Positions 38,131 through 47,923 of a stretch of 64,000 bases of DNA are shown one piece after another. The stretch's first letter is position 1; each line of letters begins with the position of its first letter. The position numbers were made by a program, and so were the translations under genes. Below the pieces are notes generated by a model that was not told the DNA's origin, ran no database searches, and saw only the letters and a list, made by a program, of their open reading frames with translations. This stretch comes from Pseudomonas sp. B21_DOA (lineage in GTDB: Bacteria; Pseudomonadota; Gammaproteobacteria; Pseudomonadales; Pseudomonadaceae). Location: positions 2,356,001 to 2,420,000 of the forward strand of contig CP086683.1 in NCBI GenBank assembly GCA_030544685.1, given 5' to 3'.

Positions 38131-38380
38131 ACGCTAAAACCCTCGGATCATTAATGTCGCGGCAGCGTCATCCGGCGCTGATGTGAATGAGCTCGCCGGA
38201 CTGTCGACCCCATAATAATGACAAGAGGCAACTCACCATGCGCTCGCTCCCCGACTGTCTGTATCCCACCCGTTGTTGCCGGGTTCACCGCAACGCCTGA
38301 TTACAACCTTCTATTCTTGTGACCGTGCCTTCCTTTGGCCGGCCGCCGTTCGACTGCGTTTTTTGCGTGGAATAAAAATA

Positions 38381-39727
38381 ATGAACCAGCCTCAGTCCGC
38401 TGTGGGTAACTGCCTCGATGTGCAGACCTTCATCAACGCCCAACCGATCTCGCGCTATCAGTGGCGGGTGGTGATCCTGTGTTTCCTGATCGTATTTCTC
38501 GACGGCCTCGACACCGCCGCCATGGGCTTCATCGCCCCGGCGCTGTCGCAAGACTGGGGCATCGACCGCGCCAGCCTCGGCCCGGTAATGAGTGCCGCGC
38601 TGATTGGTATGGTCTTCGGCGCGCTCGGCTCCGGCCCGTTGGCTGACCGCTTCGGGCGCAAGGTTGTCCTCGTCGGTGCGGTGATTCTGTTCGGCGGCTT
38701 CAGCCTGGCCTCGGCGTACAGCACCAACGTCGAACAACTGCTGGTGTTGCGCTTTCTGACCGGTCTCGGTCTCGGCGCGGGCATGCCCAACGCGACGACG
38801 CTGCTTTCGGAATACACACCCGAGCGCAAGAAGTCGCTGCTGGTGACCAGCATGTTCTGCGGCTTCAACCTCGGCATGGCCGGCGGCGGTTTCATCTCCG
38901 CGAAGCTGATCCCGGCGTTCGGCTGGCATGCTCTGCTGATGATCGGCGGGATCCTGCCGCTGATCCTCGCCGTGGTATTGGTGTTCTGGCTGCCGGAATC
39001 GGCGCGCTACCTGGTGGTGCGCAACCGTGGCACCGACAAAGTACGCAAGACCCTCGCGCCGATCGACCCGGTTACCGTTGCCCAGGCTGCGAGCTTCAGC
39101 GTGCCGGAACAGAAGACCGTGAAGGCGCGCAATGTCTTTGCGGTGATCTTCTCCGGCACTTACAGCACCGGCACGCTGCTGTTATGGCTGACCTATTTCA
39201 TGGGCCTGGTGATTGTGTACCTGCTGACCAGTTGGCTGCCGACGCTGATGCGCGACAGCGGCGCGAGCATGGAGCAGGCCGCGTTCATCGGTGCGTTGTT
39301 CCAGTTTGGCGGCGTGTTGAGCGCGGTCGGGGTGGGCTGGGCGATGGACCGCTTCAATCCGCACAAGGTCATCGGCATTTTCTACCTGCTGGCCGGGGTG
39401 TTTGCCTACGCCGTGGGGCAGAGCCTGGGCAACATCACCTTGCTGGCGACGCTGGTACTGGTGGCGGGCATGTGCGTCAACGGCGCGCAATCGGCGATGC
39501 CATCATTGGCCGCGCGGTTCTACCCGACTCAAGGCCGCGCGACCGGGGTGTCGTGGATGCTCGGCATCGGCCGCTTCGGCGCGATCCTCGGCGCGTGGAT
39601 GGGCGCAACCTTGCTTGGCCTGGGCTGGAATTTCGAGCAGGTGCTGACCGCACTGGTGATCCCGGCCGGTTTGGCGACGGCGGCGGTGTTGATCAAAGGC
39701 ATGGTCAGTCATGCGGATGCGACCTGA
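38381..39727 (+). CDS. pcaK: 4-hydroxybenzoate/protocatechuate MFS transporter PcaK
   Basis: The 448-residue aromatic-acid:H+ symporter has 12 hydrophobic segments. The AAHS-type motif is 'FLDGLDTAAMGFIAPAL' in TM1, and the MFS loop motif 'GPLADRFGRKVVL' follows TM2. Relatives import 4-hydroxybenzoate and protocatechuate and act in chemotaxis. ATG 38381 is chosen ('MNQPQSAVGNCLDV'); an in-frame frame opening ~36 codons upstream lacks family similarity. The gene is intact, and it lies between pcaR and pcaI as part of the PcaR regulon. Confidence 0.92.
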   Translation: MNQPQSAVGNCLDVQTFINAQPISRYQWRVVILCFLIVFLDGLDTAAMGFIAPALSQDWGIDRASLGPVMSAALIGMVFGALGSGPLADRFGRKVVLVGAVILFGGFSLASAYSTNVEQLLVLRFLTGLGLGAGMPNATTLLSEYTPERKKSLLVTSMFCGFNLGMAGGGFISAKLIPAFGWHALLMIGGILPLILAVVLVFWLPESARYLVVRNRGTDKVRKTLAPIDPVTVAQAASFSVPEQKTVKARNVFAVIFSGTYSTGTLLLWLTYFMGLVIVYLLTSWLPTLMRDSGASMEQAAFIGALFQFGGVLSAVGVGWAMDRFNPHKVIGIFYLLAGVFAYAVGQSLGNITLLATLVLVAGMCVNGAQSAMPSLAARFYPTQGRATGVSWMLGIGRFGAILGAWMGATLLGLGWNFEQVLTALVIPAGLATAAVLIKGMVSHADAT

Positions 39728-39737
39728 CGCAGACCCT

Positions 39738-39850
39738 CGATCGTTCCCACGCTCCGCGTGGGAATGCCTCAACGGACGCTCTGCGTTCGGCTGTACAGGG
39801 ACGCGGAGCGTCCCGGCTGCATTCCCACGCGGAGCGTGGGAACGATCGTT
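39738..39850. repeat. long inverted repeat ('gttcccacgctccgcgtggg' family)
   Basis: The outer arms 'cgatcgttcccacgctccgc' and 'gcggagcgtgggaacgatcg' bracket ~60 bp, which itself holds a 'gggacgcggagcgtccc' hairpin. It sits between pcaK and the PcaR box of pcaI, so pcaI probably has its own promoter. Confidence 0.8.
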
Positions 39851-39866
39851 AGGGAAGCAACAATCC

Positions 39867-39903
39867 GTTCGATAAACGAACACTCAGTCGATTATCGGAT
39901 TGT
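39867..39903. promoter_or_regulatory. PcaR-type box upstream of pcaI
   Basis: 'GTTCGATAAACGAAC' (39867-39881) is followed by the inverted half 'agtcgattatcggattg' (39886-39902). The dyad lies ~100 bp before the pcaI ATG. It resembles the PcaR boxes at 37135 and 38095 in this window. Confidence 0.75.
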
Positions 39904-40000
39904 TTGGCGAATTTCCCGAGCTTAATCTTCAGTGACTCCGGCGCTGAACCTCGCGCCTTTTTATCACTGGCGATTCCTTACAAGAACAGGAGCCCGCTCC

Positions 40001-40858
40001 ATGGCTGAGATCCTTTCGCTGCACGACGCGGTGAAGCAATTCGTCAACGACGGCGACACCGTCGCCCTCGAAGGCTTCACTCACCTGATACCTACGGCAG
40101 CGGGTCATGAAATCATTCGTCAAGGCAAGAAAGATCTGACGCTGGTGCGGATGACGCCTGACCTGATCTACGACCAACTGATCGGCGCCGGATGTGCGCG
40201 CAAACTGATTTTCTCCTGGGGCGGCAACCCGGGTGTGGGCTCGCTGCACCGTTTGCGTGACGCGGTCGAAAAGCAGTGGCCGCACGCGCTGGAAATTGAA
40301 GAACACAGCCACGCCGACCTTGCCAACGCTTACGTCGCTGGCGCATCCGGCCTGCCGTTCGCGGTGCTGCGTGCCTACGCCGGCTCCGACCTGCCGAAGG
40401 TCAATCCGCTGATCAAAACCGTGACCTGTCCGTTCACCGGCGAAGTGTTAGCGGCAGTGCCATCGGTACGCCCGGACGTCACCGTGATTCACGCGCAGAA
40501 AGCCGACCGCAAAGGCAACGTGTTGCTCTGGGGCATTCTCGGCGTGCAGAAAGAAGCGGCGCTGGCGGCCAAGCGCTGCATCGTCACCGTGGAAGAAATC
40601 GTCGACGACCTCAATGCACCGATGAACGCTTGCGTACTGCCGACCTGGGCCTTGAGCGCGGTCTGCCATGTGCCGGGTGGCGCGCATCCGTCCTACGCTC
40701 ACGGTTACACCGAGCGTGACAATCGTTTCTATCAGGCGTGGGACCCGATCGCTCGCGACCGTGAGACGTTTACCGCGTGGATCAACGAATACATCCATGG
40801 CTGCGCTGATTTCAGCGAATTCCAGGCCAAATTGGCCGCTGCTTCGGAGGCCAAGTAA
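40001..40858 (+). CDS. pcaI: 3-oxoadipate CoA-transferase subunit A
   Basis: Alpha subunit (285 aa) of the class I CoA-transferase that moves CoA from succinyl-CoA to beta-ketoadipate, the penultimate step of the pathway. N-terminal 'LHDAVKQFVNDGDTVALEGFTH' and the Gly-rich 'FSWGGNPGVGSL' fit the family. At 285 aa it belongs to the longer CatI-like subtype rather than the ~230 aa P. putida PcaI. ATG 40001 follows 'caggagcc'. It overlaps pcaJ by one base (TAATG), so subunit synthesis is coupled. Confidence 0.9.
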   Translation: MAEILSLHDAVKQFVNDGDTVALEGFTHLIPTAAGHEIIRQGKKDLTLVRMTPDLIYDQLIGAGCARKLIFSWGGNPGVGSLHRLRDAVEKQWPHALEIEEHSHADLANAYVAGASGLPFAVLRAYAGSDLPKVNPLIKTVTCPFTGEVLAAVPSVRPDVTVIHAQKADRKGNVLLWGILGVQKEAALAAKRCIVTVEEIVDDLNAPMNACVLPTWALSAVCHVPGGAHPSYAHGYTERDNRFYQAWDPIARDRETFTAWINEYIHGCADFSEFQAKLAAASEAK

Positions 40859-41637
40859 TGACTTACACCACCAATGAAATGATGACCGTCGCGGCGGCCC
40901 GGCGCCTGAAGAACGGCTCGGTATGCTTCGTCGGCATCGGCCTGCCCTCGAAAGCCGCCAACCTTGCGCGCCTGACATCATCGCCGGACGTAGTGCTGAT
41001 TTACGAATCCGGCCCGATTGGCGCCAAGCCGAGCGTGCTGCCGCTGTCCATCGGTGACGGCGAGCTGGCCGAGACCGCCGACACGGTGGTGCCGACCGGT
41101 GAGATTTTTCGCTATTGGCTGCAGGGCGGGCGCATCGACGTCGGTTTCCTCGGCGCCGCGCAGGTCGACCGTTTCGGCAACATCAACACCACCGTGGTCG
41201 GCGACTACCACGCGCCGAAAGTGCGTCTGCCGGGTGCCGGTGGCGCGCCGGAGATTGCCGGTTCGGCGAAAAGCGTGCTGATCATCCTTAAACAGTCGGC
41301 GCGGTCGTTTGTCGACAAACTCGATTTCATCACCTCGGTCGGTCATGGCGAGGGTGGCGATTCGCGTAAACGTCTGGGCCTGCCGGGCGCAGGGCCGGTG
41401 GGCATCATCACCGACCTGTGCATCATGGAACCGGAGGAGGGCACCCACGAATTTGTGGTCACCGCGCTGCATCCGGGCGTGACCCGCGAGCAAGTGGTCG
41501 CCGCCACCGGTTGGGCGATCCGTTTTGCCGAATCCGTTGAAACCACCGCTGAGCCGACCGAAGTCGAGCTGACCGCACTGCGTGATCTTGAAGCGCGCAC
41601 CGCTGCCGCCCACGGTCAGGCGCCGGGAGAAGCATGA
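40858..41637 (+). CDS. pcaJ: 3-oxoadipate CoA-transferase subunit B
   Basis: Beta subunit (259 aa). The CoA-carrying Glu is expected in 'LIYESGPIGAKP' (~48-59), and 'FLGAAQVDRFGNINTTVVG' is the usual Gly-rich core. Together with PcaI it forms beta-ketoadipyl-CoA and succinate. Its start overlaps the pcaI stop, and its TGA overlaps the pcaF ATG region, so pcaIJF is one transcript. The gene is intact. Confidence 0.93.
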   Translation: MTYTTNEMMTVAAARRLKNGSVCFVGIGLPSKAANLARLTSSPDVVLIYESGPIGAKPSVLPLSIGDGELAETADTVVPTGEIFRYWLQGGRIDVGFLGAAQVDRFGNINTTVVGDYHAPKVRLPGAGGAPEIAGSAKSVLIILKQSARSFVDKLDFITSVGHGEGGDSRKRLGLPGAGPVGIITDLCIMEPEEGTHEFVVTALHPGVTREQVVAATGWAIRFAESVETTAEPTEVELTALRDLEARTAAAHGQAPGEA

Positions 41638-42838
41638 TGCGTGACGTGTATATCTGCGATGCGATTCGCACCCCTATTGGCCGTTTCGGCGGCGCACTGT
41701 CCGCCGTGCGCGCCGATGACCTCGCCGCCGTGCCGATCAAAGCCTTGATGGAGCGCAATCCATCGGTGGACTGGAACGCGGTCGATGAGGTGTTCCTCGG
41801 CTGCGCCAATCAGGCCGGCGAAGACAACCGCAACGTTGCGCGCATGGCATTGCTGCTCGCCGGCCTGCCGGACAGTGTGCCCGGCGTGACGCTCAATCGC
41901 CTCTGCGCTTCGGGCATGGACGCGATCGGCACCGCATTCCGCGCCATCGCCAGTGGCGAGATGGAGCTGGCGATTGCCGGTGGCGTCGAATCGATGTCCC
42001 GCGCGCCGTTCGTGATGGGCAAGGCCGACGCGGCGTTTTCGCGCAATATGAAACTGGAAGACACCACCATCGGCTGGCGTTTCATCAACCCGCTGATGAA
42101 GGCGCAGTACGGCGTCGATGCCATGCCGCAGACCGCTGATAACGTCGCCGACGACTACAAGGTTTCGCGCGCAGATCAGGACGCCTTTGCCTTGCGCAGT
42201 CAGCAACGTACCGCCGCCGCTCAAGCCGCCGGATACTTCGCTGAAGAAATCGTCGAAGTGCGCATCGCCCACATAAAAGGCGAAACCGTGGTCAGCGAGG
42301 ACGAACATCCGCGCGCCGACACCACCATTGAAGCGCTGGCCAAACTGAAGCCAGTCAATGGCGCGGACAAAACCGTCACCGCCGGCAATGCCTCCGGGGT
42401 CAACGATGGTGCTGCTGCGCTGATTCTGGCTTCGGCCGAAGCTGTGAAAAACACGGCCTGACCGCCCGCGCAAAAGTGCTCGGCATGGCCAGCGCCGGCG
42501 TCGCGCCACGGGTGATGGGCATCGGCCCGGTGCCAGCGGTGCGCAAACTGACCGAGCGCCTTGGCGTCGCGGTCAGCAATTTCGACGTGATCGAACTCAA
42601 CGAAGCGTTTGCCAGCCAGGGCCTCGCGGTATTGCGCGAGTTGGGCCTGGACGACGATGCGCCGCAGGTCAACCCGAATGGCGGCGCGATTGCCCTCGGT
42701 CACCCATTGGGCATGAGCGGTGCGCGGCTGGTGCTGACTGCTCTGCATCATCTGGAAAAGACTGGCGGTAAGAAAGGTCTGGCGACCATGTGCGTCGGTG
42801 TTGGCCAGGGTCTGGCTCTGGCCATCGAACGTGTCTGA
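41634..42838 (+). CDS. pcaF: beta-ketoadipyl-CoA thiolase, frame broken at 42447-42451
   Basis: The restored 401-residue thiolase splits beta-ketoadipyl-CoA to succinyl-CoA and acetyl-CoA. The active-site Cys lies in 'LNRLCASGM' (C91). The catalytic His and second Cys lie in '[14 protein letters not shown]' and 'MCVGVGQG' near the end. A five-A run breaks the frame after 'EAVK' and creates a false stop at 42461. One extra A gives '[17 protein letters not shown]', joining both parts. The start is ATG 41634 or 41637. Confidence 0.93.
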
Positions 42839-42874
42839 CGCGCTGCGGCACTTACAAGAACTGAGGAAAGCGAA

Positions 42875-43578
42875 ATGACTGACAAGCCTGGTTACCGTCG
42901 CCCACAGACAGGCACTCAGCCTGACTACCTGCACCCGACGTATCAATCCACCAACCTGCGCTCGCCGTCCAAGCCTTTGGTGTACCTGCCCCATTCACTT
43001 TCGGAAATCACCGGGCCGACCATCGGTGCCGAACACGTTGCCGAGAAGGACAATGACCTCACCGCACAGCACGACGGCGAGCCGTTGGGCGAGCGCATCA
43101 TCATTCACGGCCGCGTGCTCGACGAAGACGGCCTGCCGGTGCCGGGGATTCTGGTGGAGATCTGGCAGGCCAACGCCGCCGGCCGCTACAACCATGCCCG
43201 CGACCTGCACGACGCGCCGCTGGACCCGAACTTCACCGGCACCGGCCGCACCGTCACCGATGCCGATGGCTGGTACCAGTTCCAGACCATCAAGCCCGGC
43301 GCCTATCCGTGGGGCAACCACCACAACGCCTGGCGCCCGGCGCATATCCATTTTTCCCTGTTCGGGCCGAGCATCCTTACGCGTCTGGTCACGCAAATGT
43401 ACTTCCCCGGTGATCCGCTGCTGGCGTACGACCCGATCTACAACTGCGTGCCGGACACTTCGGCCAAGGAACGCTTGATCGCCAGTTTCGATCTGGAAAA
43501 ACCATTCCGTCCTACGCCCTCGGTTACCGCTGGGACATCGTGCTGCGCGGCCGTGAAGCCACGCCGATGGAGAAATAA
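42875..43578 (+). CDS. pcaH: protocatechuate 3,4-dioxygenase beta subunit, frame broken at 43497-43501
   Basis: Iron(III)-bearing beta subunit (234 aa restored) that cleaves protocatechuate between the hydroxyls to beta-carboxymuconate. The iron ligands (two Tyr, two His) are in 'ANAAGRYNHARD', 'IKPGAYPWGNHH' and 'AWRPAHIHFSLFG'. A five-A run breaks the frame after 'DLEK', and as a result the sequence reads through into pcaG as an apparent 423-residue fusion. One extra A gives 'DLEKTIPSYALGYRWDIVL' and the proper TAA at 43576-43578, one base before the pcaG ATG. Confidence 0.93.
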
Positions 43579-43579
43579 G

Positions 43580-44146
43580 ATGACGCTCTATGCGACCACG
43601 TCCCACACCGTCGGGCCGTATTACCACATCGGCCTGACCTGGCTGAACCGCGAAACCCTGGCCAACGAACTGACCCTCGGCGAGCGCGTGGCGATCACCG
43701 GCCAGGTGGTGGACGGCAATGGCGATGTCGTCAACGACGCCATGCTCGAAGTCTGGCAGGCCAACGCCGCCGGCAAGTACGACCACCCGGAAGATCACCA
43801 GGACAAACCACTCGACCCGAACTTTGAAGGCTTCGGCCGGGTGCCGGTGGACGCCGAAGGGCGCTTCCGTTTCACCACGATCAAACCCGGCACCGTGCCC
43901 GGCCTGAAAGGCTCGACTCAGGCGCCGCATCTGGTGGTGTTGGTGTTCGCCCGAGGGTTGGTGAAGCACTTGCTGACGCGGATTTATTTCGAGGGCGAAC
44001 CGGCGAACGTTGCTGACCCGTTGCTCGATTGTGTGCCGGCGGAGCGTCGCCAGACGTTGCTGGCCAAGGCGGATGCGTCGGGTGTGTACCAGTGGAATGT
44101 AGTTCTGCAGGGCACCGATGCCGAGACGGTGTTCTTCGATTATTGA
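43580..44146 (+). CDS. pcaG: protocatechuate 3,4-dioxygenase alpha subunit
   Basis: Alpha subunit (188 aa) of the PcaHG dioxygenase. It begins 'MTLYATTSHTVGPYYHIGL' and shares the intradiol fold ('DAMLEVWQANAAGKYDHP', 'TIKPGTVPG', 'QAPHLVVLVFARGL') but lacks the Tyr/His iron set, as expected for an alpha subunit. It contributes to the active-site pocket of the alpha-beta protomer. The ATG at 43580 is one base after the restored pcaH stop. The gene is intact. Confidence 0.93.
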   Translation: MTLYATTSHTVGPYYHIGLTWLNRETLANELTLGERVAITGQVVDGNGDVVNDAMLEVWQANAAGKYDHPEDHQDKPLDPNFEGFGRVPVDAEGRFRFTTIKPGTVPGLKGSTQAPHLVVLVFARGLVKHLLTRIYFEGEPANVADPLLDCVPAERRQTLLAKADASGVYQWNVVLQGTDAETVFFDY

Positions 44147-44179
44147 GAGAACACCCCAAATCCCCTGCAGGACAGATTC

Positions 44180-44312
44180 CCTGTGGTGAGGGGATTTATC
44201 CCCGCTGGGCTGCGAAGCAGCCCCAAAACCAGTCGGCGCGGTATTCAGATGAACCGCGTGTATCTGCTTTGCGAGTGCTTCGCACTCGAGCGGGGATAAA
44301 TCCCTCGCCACA
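44180..44312. repeat. long palindromic repeat with inner hairpins
   Basis: The outer arms 'tgaggggatttatccccgct' and 'agcggggataaatccctcg' bracket two inner hairpins ('ggctgcgaagcagcc', 'gagtgcttcgcactc'). It is an intergenic repeat type seen in pseudomonads, here between pcaG and pcaT, and may affect read-through. Confidence 0.75.
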
Positions 44313-44406
44313 AACACTGATCCAGACGTGGGTGATGATCCAATGTGGAACGGGACTGTTGCAAAGTATGTCTAGACTGTGACTGTCCCTATCGAGTGAA
44401 AAAACA

Positions 44407-45701
44407 ATGACAACCACCACCTCCCACTACACCGGCGAAGAGCGCAGCAAGCGCATCTTTGCCATCGTCGGCGCTTCCTCCGGCAATCTAGTCGAGTGGT
44501 TCGACTTCTACGTCTACGCCTTCTGCGCGATCTATTTCGCCCCGGCGTTTTTCCCTCCGATAACCCCACCGTGCAACTGGTCAACACCGCTGGCGTGTTC
44601 GCTGCCGGGTTCCTGATGCGGCCGATTGGTGGCTGGATTTTCGGCCGGGTCGCTGACAAGCACGGGCGCAAGAACTCGATGCTCATCTCGATTCTGATGA
44701 TGTGCTTCGGCTCGCTGCTGATTGCCTGCCTGCCGACCTACAAGGAAATCGGCGTCTGGGCGCCGGTGCTGTTGCTGTTCGCGCGTTTGCTGCAAGGTCT
44801 GTCGGTGGGCGGCGAGTACGGCACCACCGCGACCTACATGAGTGAAGTTGCGCTCAAGGGCCAGCGTGGATTTTTCGCCTCGTTCCAGTACGTGACCCTG
44901 ATCGGCGGACAACTGCTGGCGGTGTCGCTGGTGGTGGTGCTGCAACAGTTCCTCACTGAAGAAGACCTGCGTGCCTACGGCTGGCGGATCCCGTTCGTGG
45001 TCGGTGCGGTGGCGGCGCTGATTTCGCTGTTCCTGCGTCGTTCGCTGAAGGAAACCACCAACGAGGAAACCCGTGCGCACAAAGACGCCGGCAGCATCAC
45101 TGCACTGTTTCGCGATCACAAAGCGGCGTTCATCACCGTCCTCGGTTACACCGCCGGCGGCTCGCTGATTTTCTACACCTTCACCACCTACATGCAGAAA
45201 TACCTGGTGAACACCGCCGGCATGCACGCCAAGACCGCCAGCTACATCATGACCGGCGCGCTGTTCCTGTATATGTGCATGCAGCCGTTATTCGGCATGC
45301 TCGCCGACAAGATCGGCCGACGGAACTCGATGCTCTGGTTCGGCGCCCTCGGCACGCTGTTCACCGTGCCGATTCTGCTCAGCCTGAAAAGCATCACCAG
45401 CCCGTTCCTCGCCTTCGTACTGATCACCCTGGCGCTGGCGATTGTGAGCTTCTACACCTCGATCAGCGGTCTGGTAAAAGCCGAGATGTTCCCGCCGGAA
45501 GTCCGCGCCCTCGGTGTCGGCCTGGCTTACGCGGTGGCCAATGCAATCTTCGGTGGTTCGGCAGAGTTTGTGGCCCTGAGCCTCAAGGCCGGCGGCATGG
45601 AAAACGCCTTCTACTGGTACGTCACGGCGATGATGGCGGTGGCTTTCCTGTTCAGTCTGCGTTTGCCCAAGCAGGCGAAGTATTTGCACCACGATCTGTA
45701 A
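44407..45701 (+). CDS. pcaT: MFS dicarboxylate (beta-ketoadipate/alpha-ketoglutarate) transporter PcaT, frame broken at 44553-44555
   Basis: The restored 431-residue metabolite:H+ symporter has 12 hydrophobic segments. Its opening motif '[18 protein letters not shown]' and loop motif '[15 protein letters not shown]' are typical. PcaT sits between pcaF/HG and pcaB in Pseudomonas and carries pathway dicarboxylates. A CCC run breaks the frame after 'APAFFP'; one extra C gives '[19 protein letters not shown]', which matches the family. ATG 44407 is 45 bp upstream of the break-region shadow start. Confidence 0.88.
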
Positions 45702-45746
45702 ACCCATGTGCGCGGGCTGCGAGGCCCGCGCCGGCAAGGACTGTTT

Positions 45747-47110
45747 ATGACTCAGCGACCAGGCAATCAATTGTTTGATGCCTACTTCACCGCCCACGAT
45801 ATGCGCGAAGTGTTCTGCGATCAGGGCCGCGTCCAGGCGATGCTCGATTTCGAAGCGGCGCTGGCCCGGGCCGAGGCGCGGGTCGGGCTGATTCCTTCAT
45901 CGGCCGTGGCACCGATTGCCGCAGCGTGCGACGCCAGTCTGTATGACTTCGCAGCGCTGGGCGAGGCGATTGCCACGGCCGGTAATTCGGCGATTCCACT
46001 GGTCAAGGCCTTGGGCAAGCAGATCGCTTCGAGCGATGCCGAAGCCGAGCGCTATGTGCATCTGGGCGCGACCAGTCAGGACGTGATGGATTCCGGGCTG
46101 GTCCTGCAATTGCGCCAGGCGCTGGCGCTGATCGAAGACCAACTGGCGCAACTGGCCGACTCGCTCGCTGCTCAGGCACAACGTTTCGCTACCACGCCAC
46201 TGGCCGGGCGCACCTGGCTGCAACATGCCACGCCGGTGACTCTCGGTATGAAAATCGCCGGATGGCTGGGCGCCGTAACGCGCAGCCGTCTGCGTCTACA
46301 GGAGCTGAAACCGCGGCTGCTGGTGCTGCAATTCGGTGGCGCCTCCGGCACGCTCGCGGCGCTGGGTGAACAGGCGTTGCCGATCGCCAAAGCATTGGCC
46401 GAAGAGCTGCAACTGACCCTGCCCGAGCAACCGTGGCATACCCAGCGTGATCGCATCGTCGAATTCGGCGCGGTGCTTGGCCTGATCGCCGGCAGCCTCG
46501 GCAAATTCGGCCGCGACATCAGCCTGTTGATGCAGACCGAAGCAGCGGAGGTTTTGAGCCTGCGGCACCGGGCAAGGGCGGGTCGTCGACCATGCCGCAC
46601 AAACGCAATCCGGTCGGCGCGGCGGTGCTGATCGGCGCGGCCACGCGGGTGCCGGGGCTGGTGTCGACGCTGTTCAGCGCGATGCCGCAGGAACATGAAC
46701 GCAGCCTCGGTTTGTGGCATGCCGAATGGGAAACCCTGCCGGAAATCTGCTGCCTGGTGTCCGGTTCGCTGCAACAGGCGCGCTTGCTGGCCGACGGTCT
46801 GGAAGTCGACGCGGCGCGCATGGCGCGCAACCTCGAATTGACCCAAGGCCTGGTGCTGGCCGAAGCGGTGAGCATCGTCCTCGCCCAACGCGTCGGCCGC
46901 GACACCGCGCATCACCTGCTCGAACAATGCTGCAAACGCGCCGTGGCCGAGCAACGCCATTTGCGTGCGGTGCTGGCTGACGAGCCGCAAGTCACCGCCG
47001 AACTCAGTGGCGCTGAACTCGATGATCTTCTGAACCCCGCGCATTACCTCGGCCAGGCGCAAGCCTGGGTCGAGCGCGCGGTGGCTGAACACAACGCTTT
47101 GACTGTCTGA
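45747..47110 (+). CDS. pcaB: 3-carboxy-cis,cis-muconate cycloisomerase, frame broken at 46552-46555
   Basis: The restored 454-residue member of the fumarase/argininosuccinate-lyase superfamily turns beta-carboxymuconate into gamma-carboxymuconolactone. Conserved segments visible are 'HLGATSQDVMDSG' and 'TWLQHATPVTLG'. The superfamily signature 'GSSTMPHKRNP' is split by the frame break at a TTTT run. One extra T turns 'AAEVLSLRHRARAG' into 'AAEVFEPAAPGKGGSSTMPHKRNP'. ATG 45747 follows 'gcaagga'. Its TGA is 12 bp from pcaD. Confidence 0.93.
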
Positions 47111-47121
47111 AGGAGAGGGCT

Positions 47122-47913
47122 GTGGCTTTCGTTCAACTCGCCGATGGCGAACTGCACTATGAAATTGAGGGCCCGGCGGAGGCGCCGGTGCTGGTGCTGT
47201 CCAACTCGCTAGGCACCGACCTGCACATGTGGGACGCGCAAATGCCGGCGTTCACCGAGCATTTCCGCGTGCTGCGTTTCGACACGCGCGGCCACGGTCG
47301 ATCGCTGGTCACCGAAGGGCCGTACAGCATTGAGCAATTGGGTCATGACGTCCTCGGTCTGCTCGATGCGCTGCATATCGAGCGCGCGCATTTCTGCGGA
47401 CTGTCGATGGGCGGGCTGATCGGTCAGTGGCTGGGGATCAACGCAGGCCATCGTCTGCACAAACTGATCGTGTGCAACACGGCGGCGAAAATCGGCGATC
47501 CGTCGGTATGGAATCCGCGCATCGAAACCGTATTGCGCGATGGCCCGGCGGCGATGGTCGCGCTGCGTGATGCCTCGATTGCGCGCTGGTTTACCCCGGA
47601 CTTTTCCGCAGCGCATCCCGAGGCGGCGAAGAAGATTACCGACATGCTTGCCGCAACCAATCCACAAGGCTATGCGGCCAACTGCGCGGCCGTGCGCGAT
47701 GCCGATTTCCGTGAACAACTGGCTTCGATCAACGTGCCGTTGCTGGTGATTGCCGGCAGCGAAGATGCGGTGACGCCGCCGTCCGGCGGGCACTTCATCC
47801 GCGACCACGTGCGCGGTGCCGAGTACGCCGAGTTCCATGCGGCGCATTTGTCCAACGTGCAGGCCGGCGCCGCTTTCAGCGACCGTGTGCTGGCGTTTTT
47901 GCAGGCTCAGTGA
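47122..47913 (+). CDS. pcaD: 3-oxoadipate enol-lactonase
   Basis: The 263-residue alpha/beta-hydrolase opens the enol-lactone ring to beta-ketoadipate. The nucleophile elbow is 'CGLSMGG' (Ser95), the acid residue is near 'GSEDAVTPP', and the catalytic His is in 'FHAAHLSNVQ'. It starts with GTG 47122 behind 'aaggagagg'. The gene is intact and of the usual length. It is followed at 10 bp by pcaC; the two are fused in some other bacteria (pcaL) but are separate here. Confidence 0.94.
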   Translation: MAFVQLADGELHYEIEGPAEAPVLVLSNSLGTDLHMWDAQMPAFTEHFRVLRFDTRGHGRSLVTEGPYSIEQLGHDVLGLLDALHIERAHFCGLSMGGLIGQWLGINAGHRLHKLIVCNTAAKIGDPSVWNPRIETVLRDGPAAMVALRDASIARWFTPDFSAAHPEAAKKITDMLAATNPQGYAANCAAVRDADFREQLASINVPLLVIAGSEDAVTPPSGGHFIRDHVRGAEYAEFHAAHLSNVQAGAAFSDRVLAFLQAQ

Positions 47914-47923
47914 GGAAGAATTT

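Noticed and set aside
42875..44146. A genuinely fused PcaH-PcaG dioxygenase
   Set aside because: The joining segment is out of frame relative to PcaH family ends, and one added base restores two normal genes.
42995..44317. 440-residue minus-strand frame
   Set aside because: Antisense of pcaH and pcaG; no motifs.
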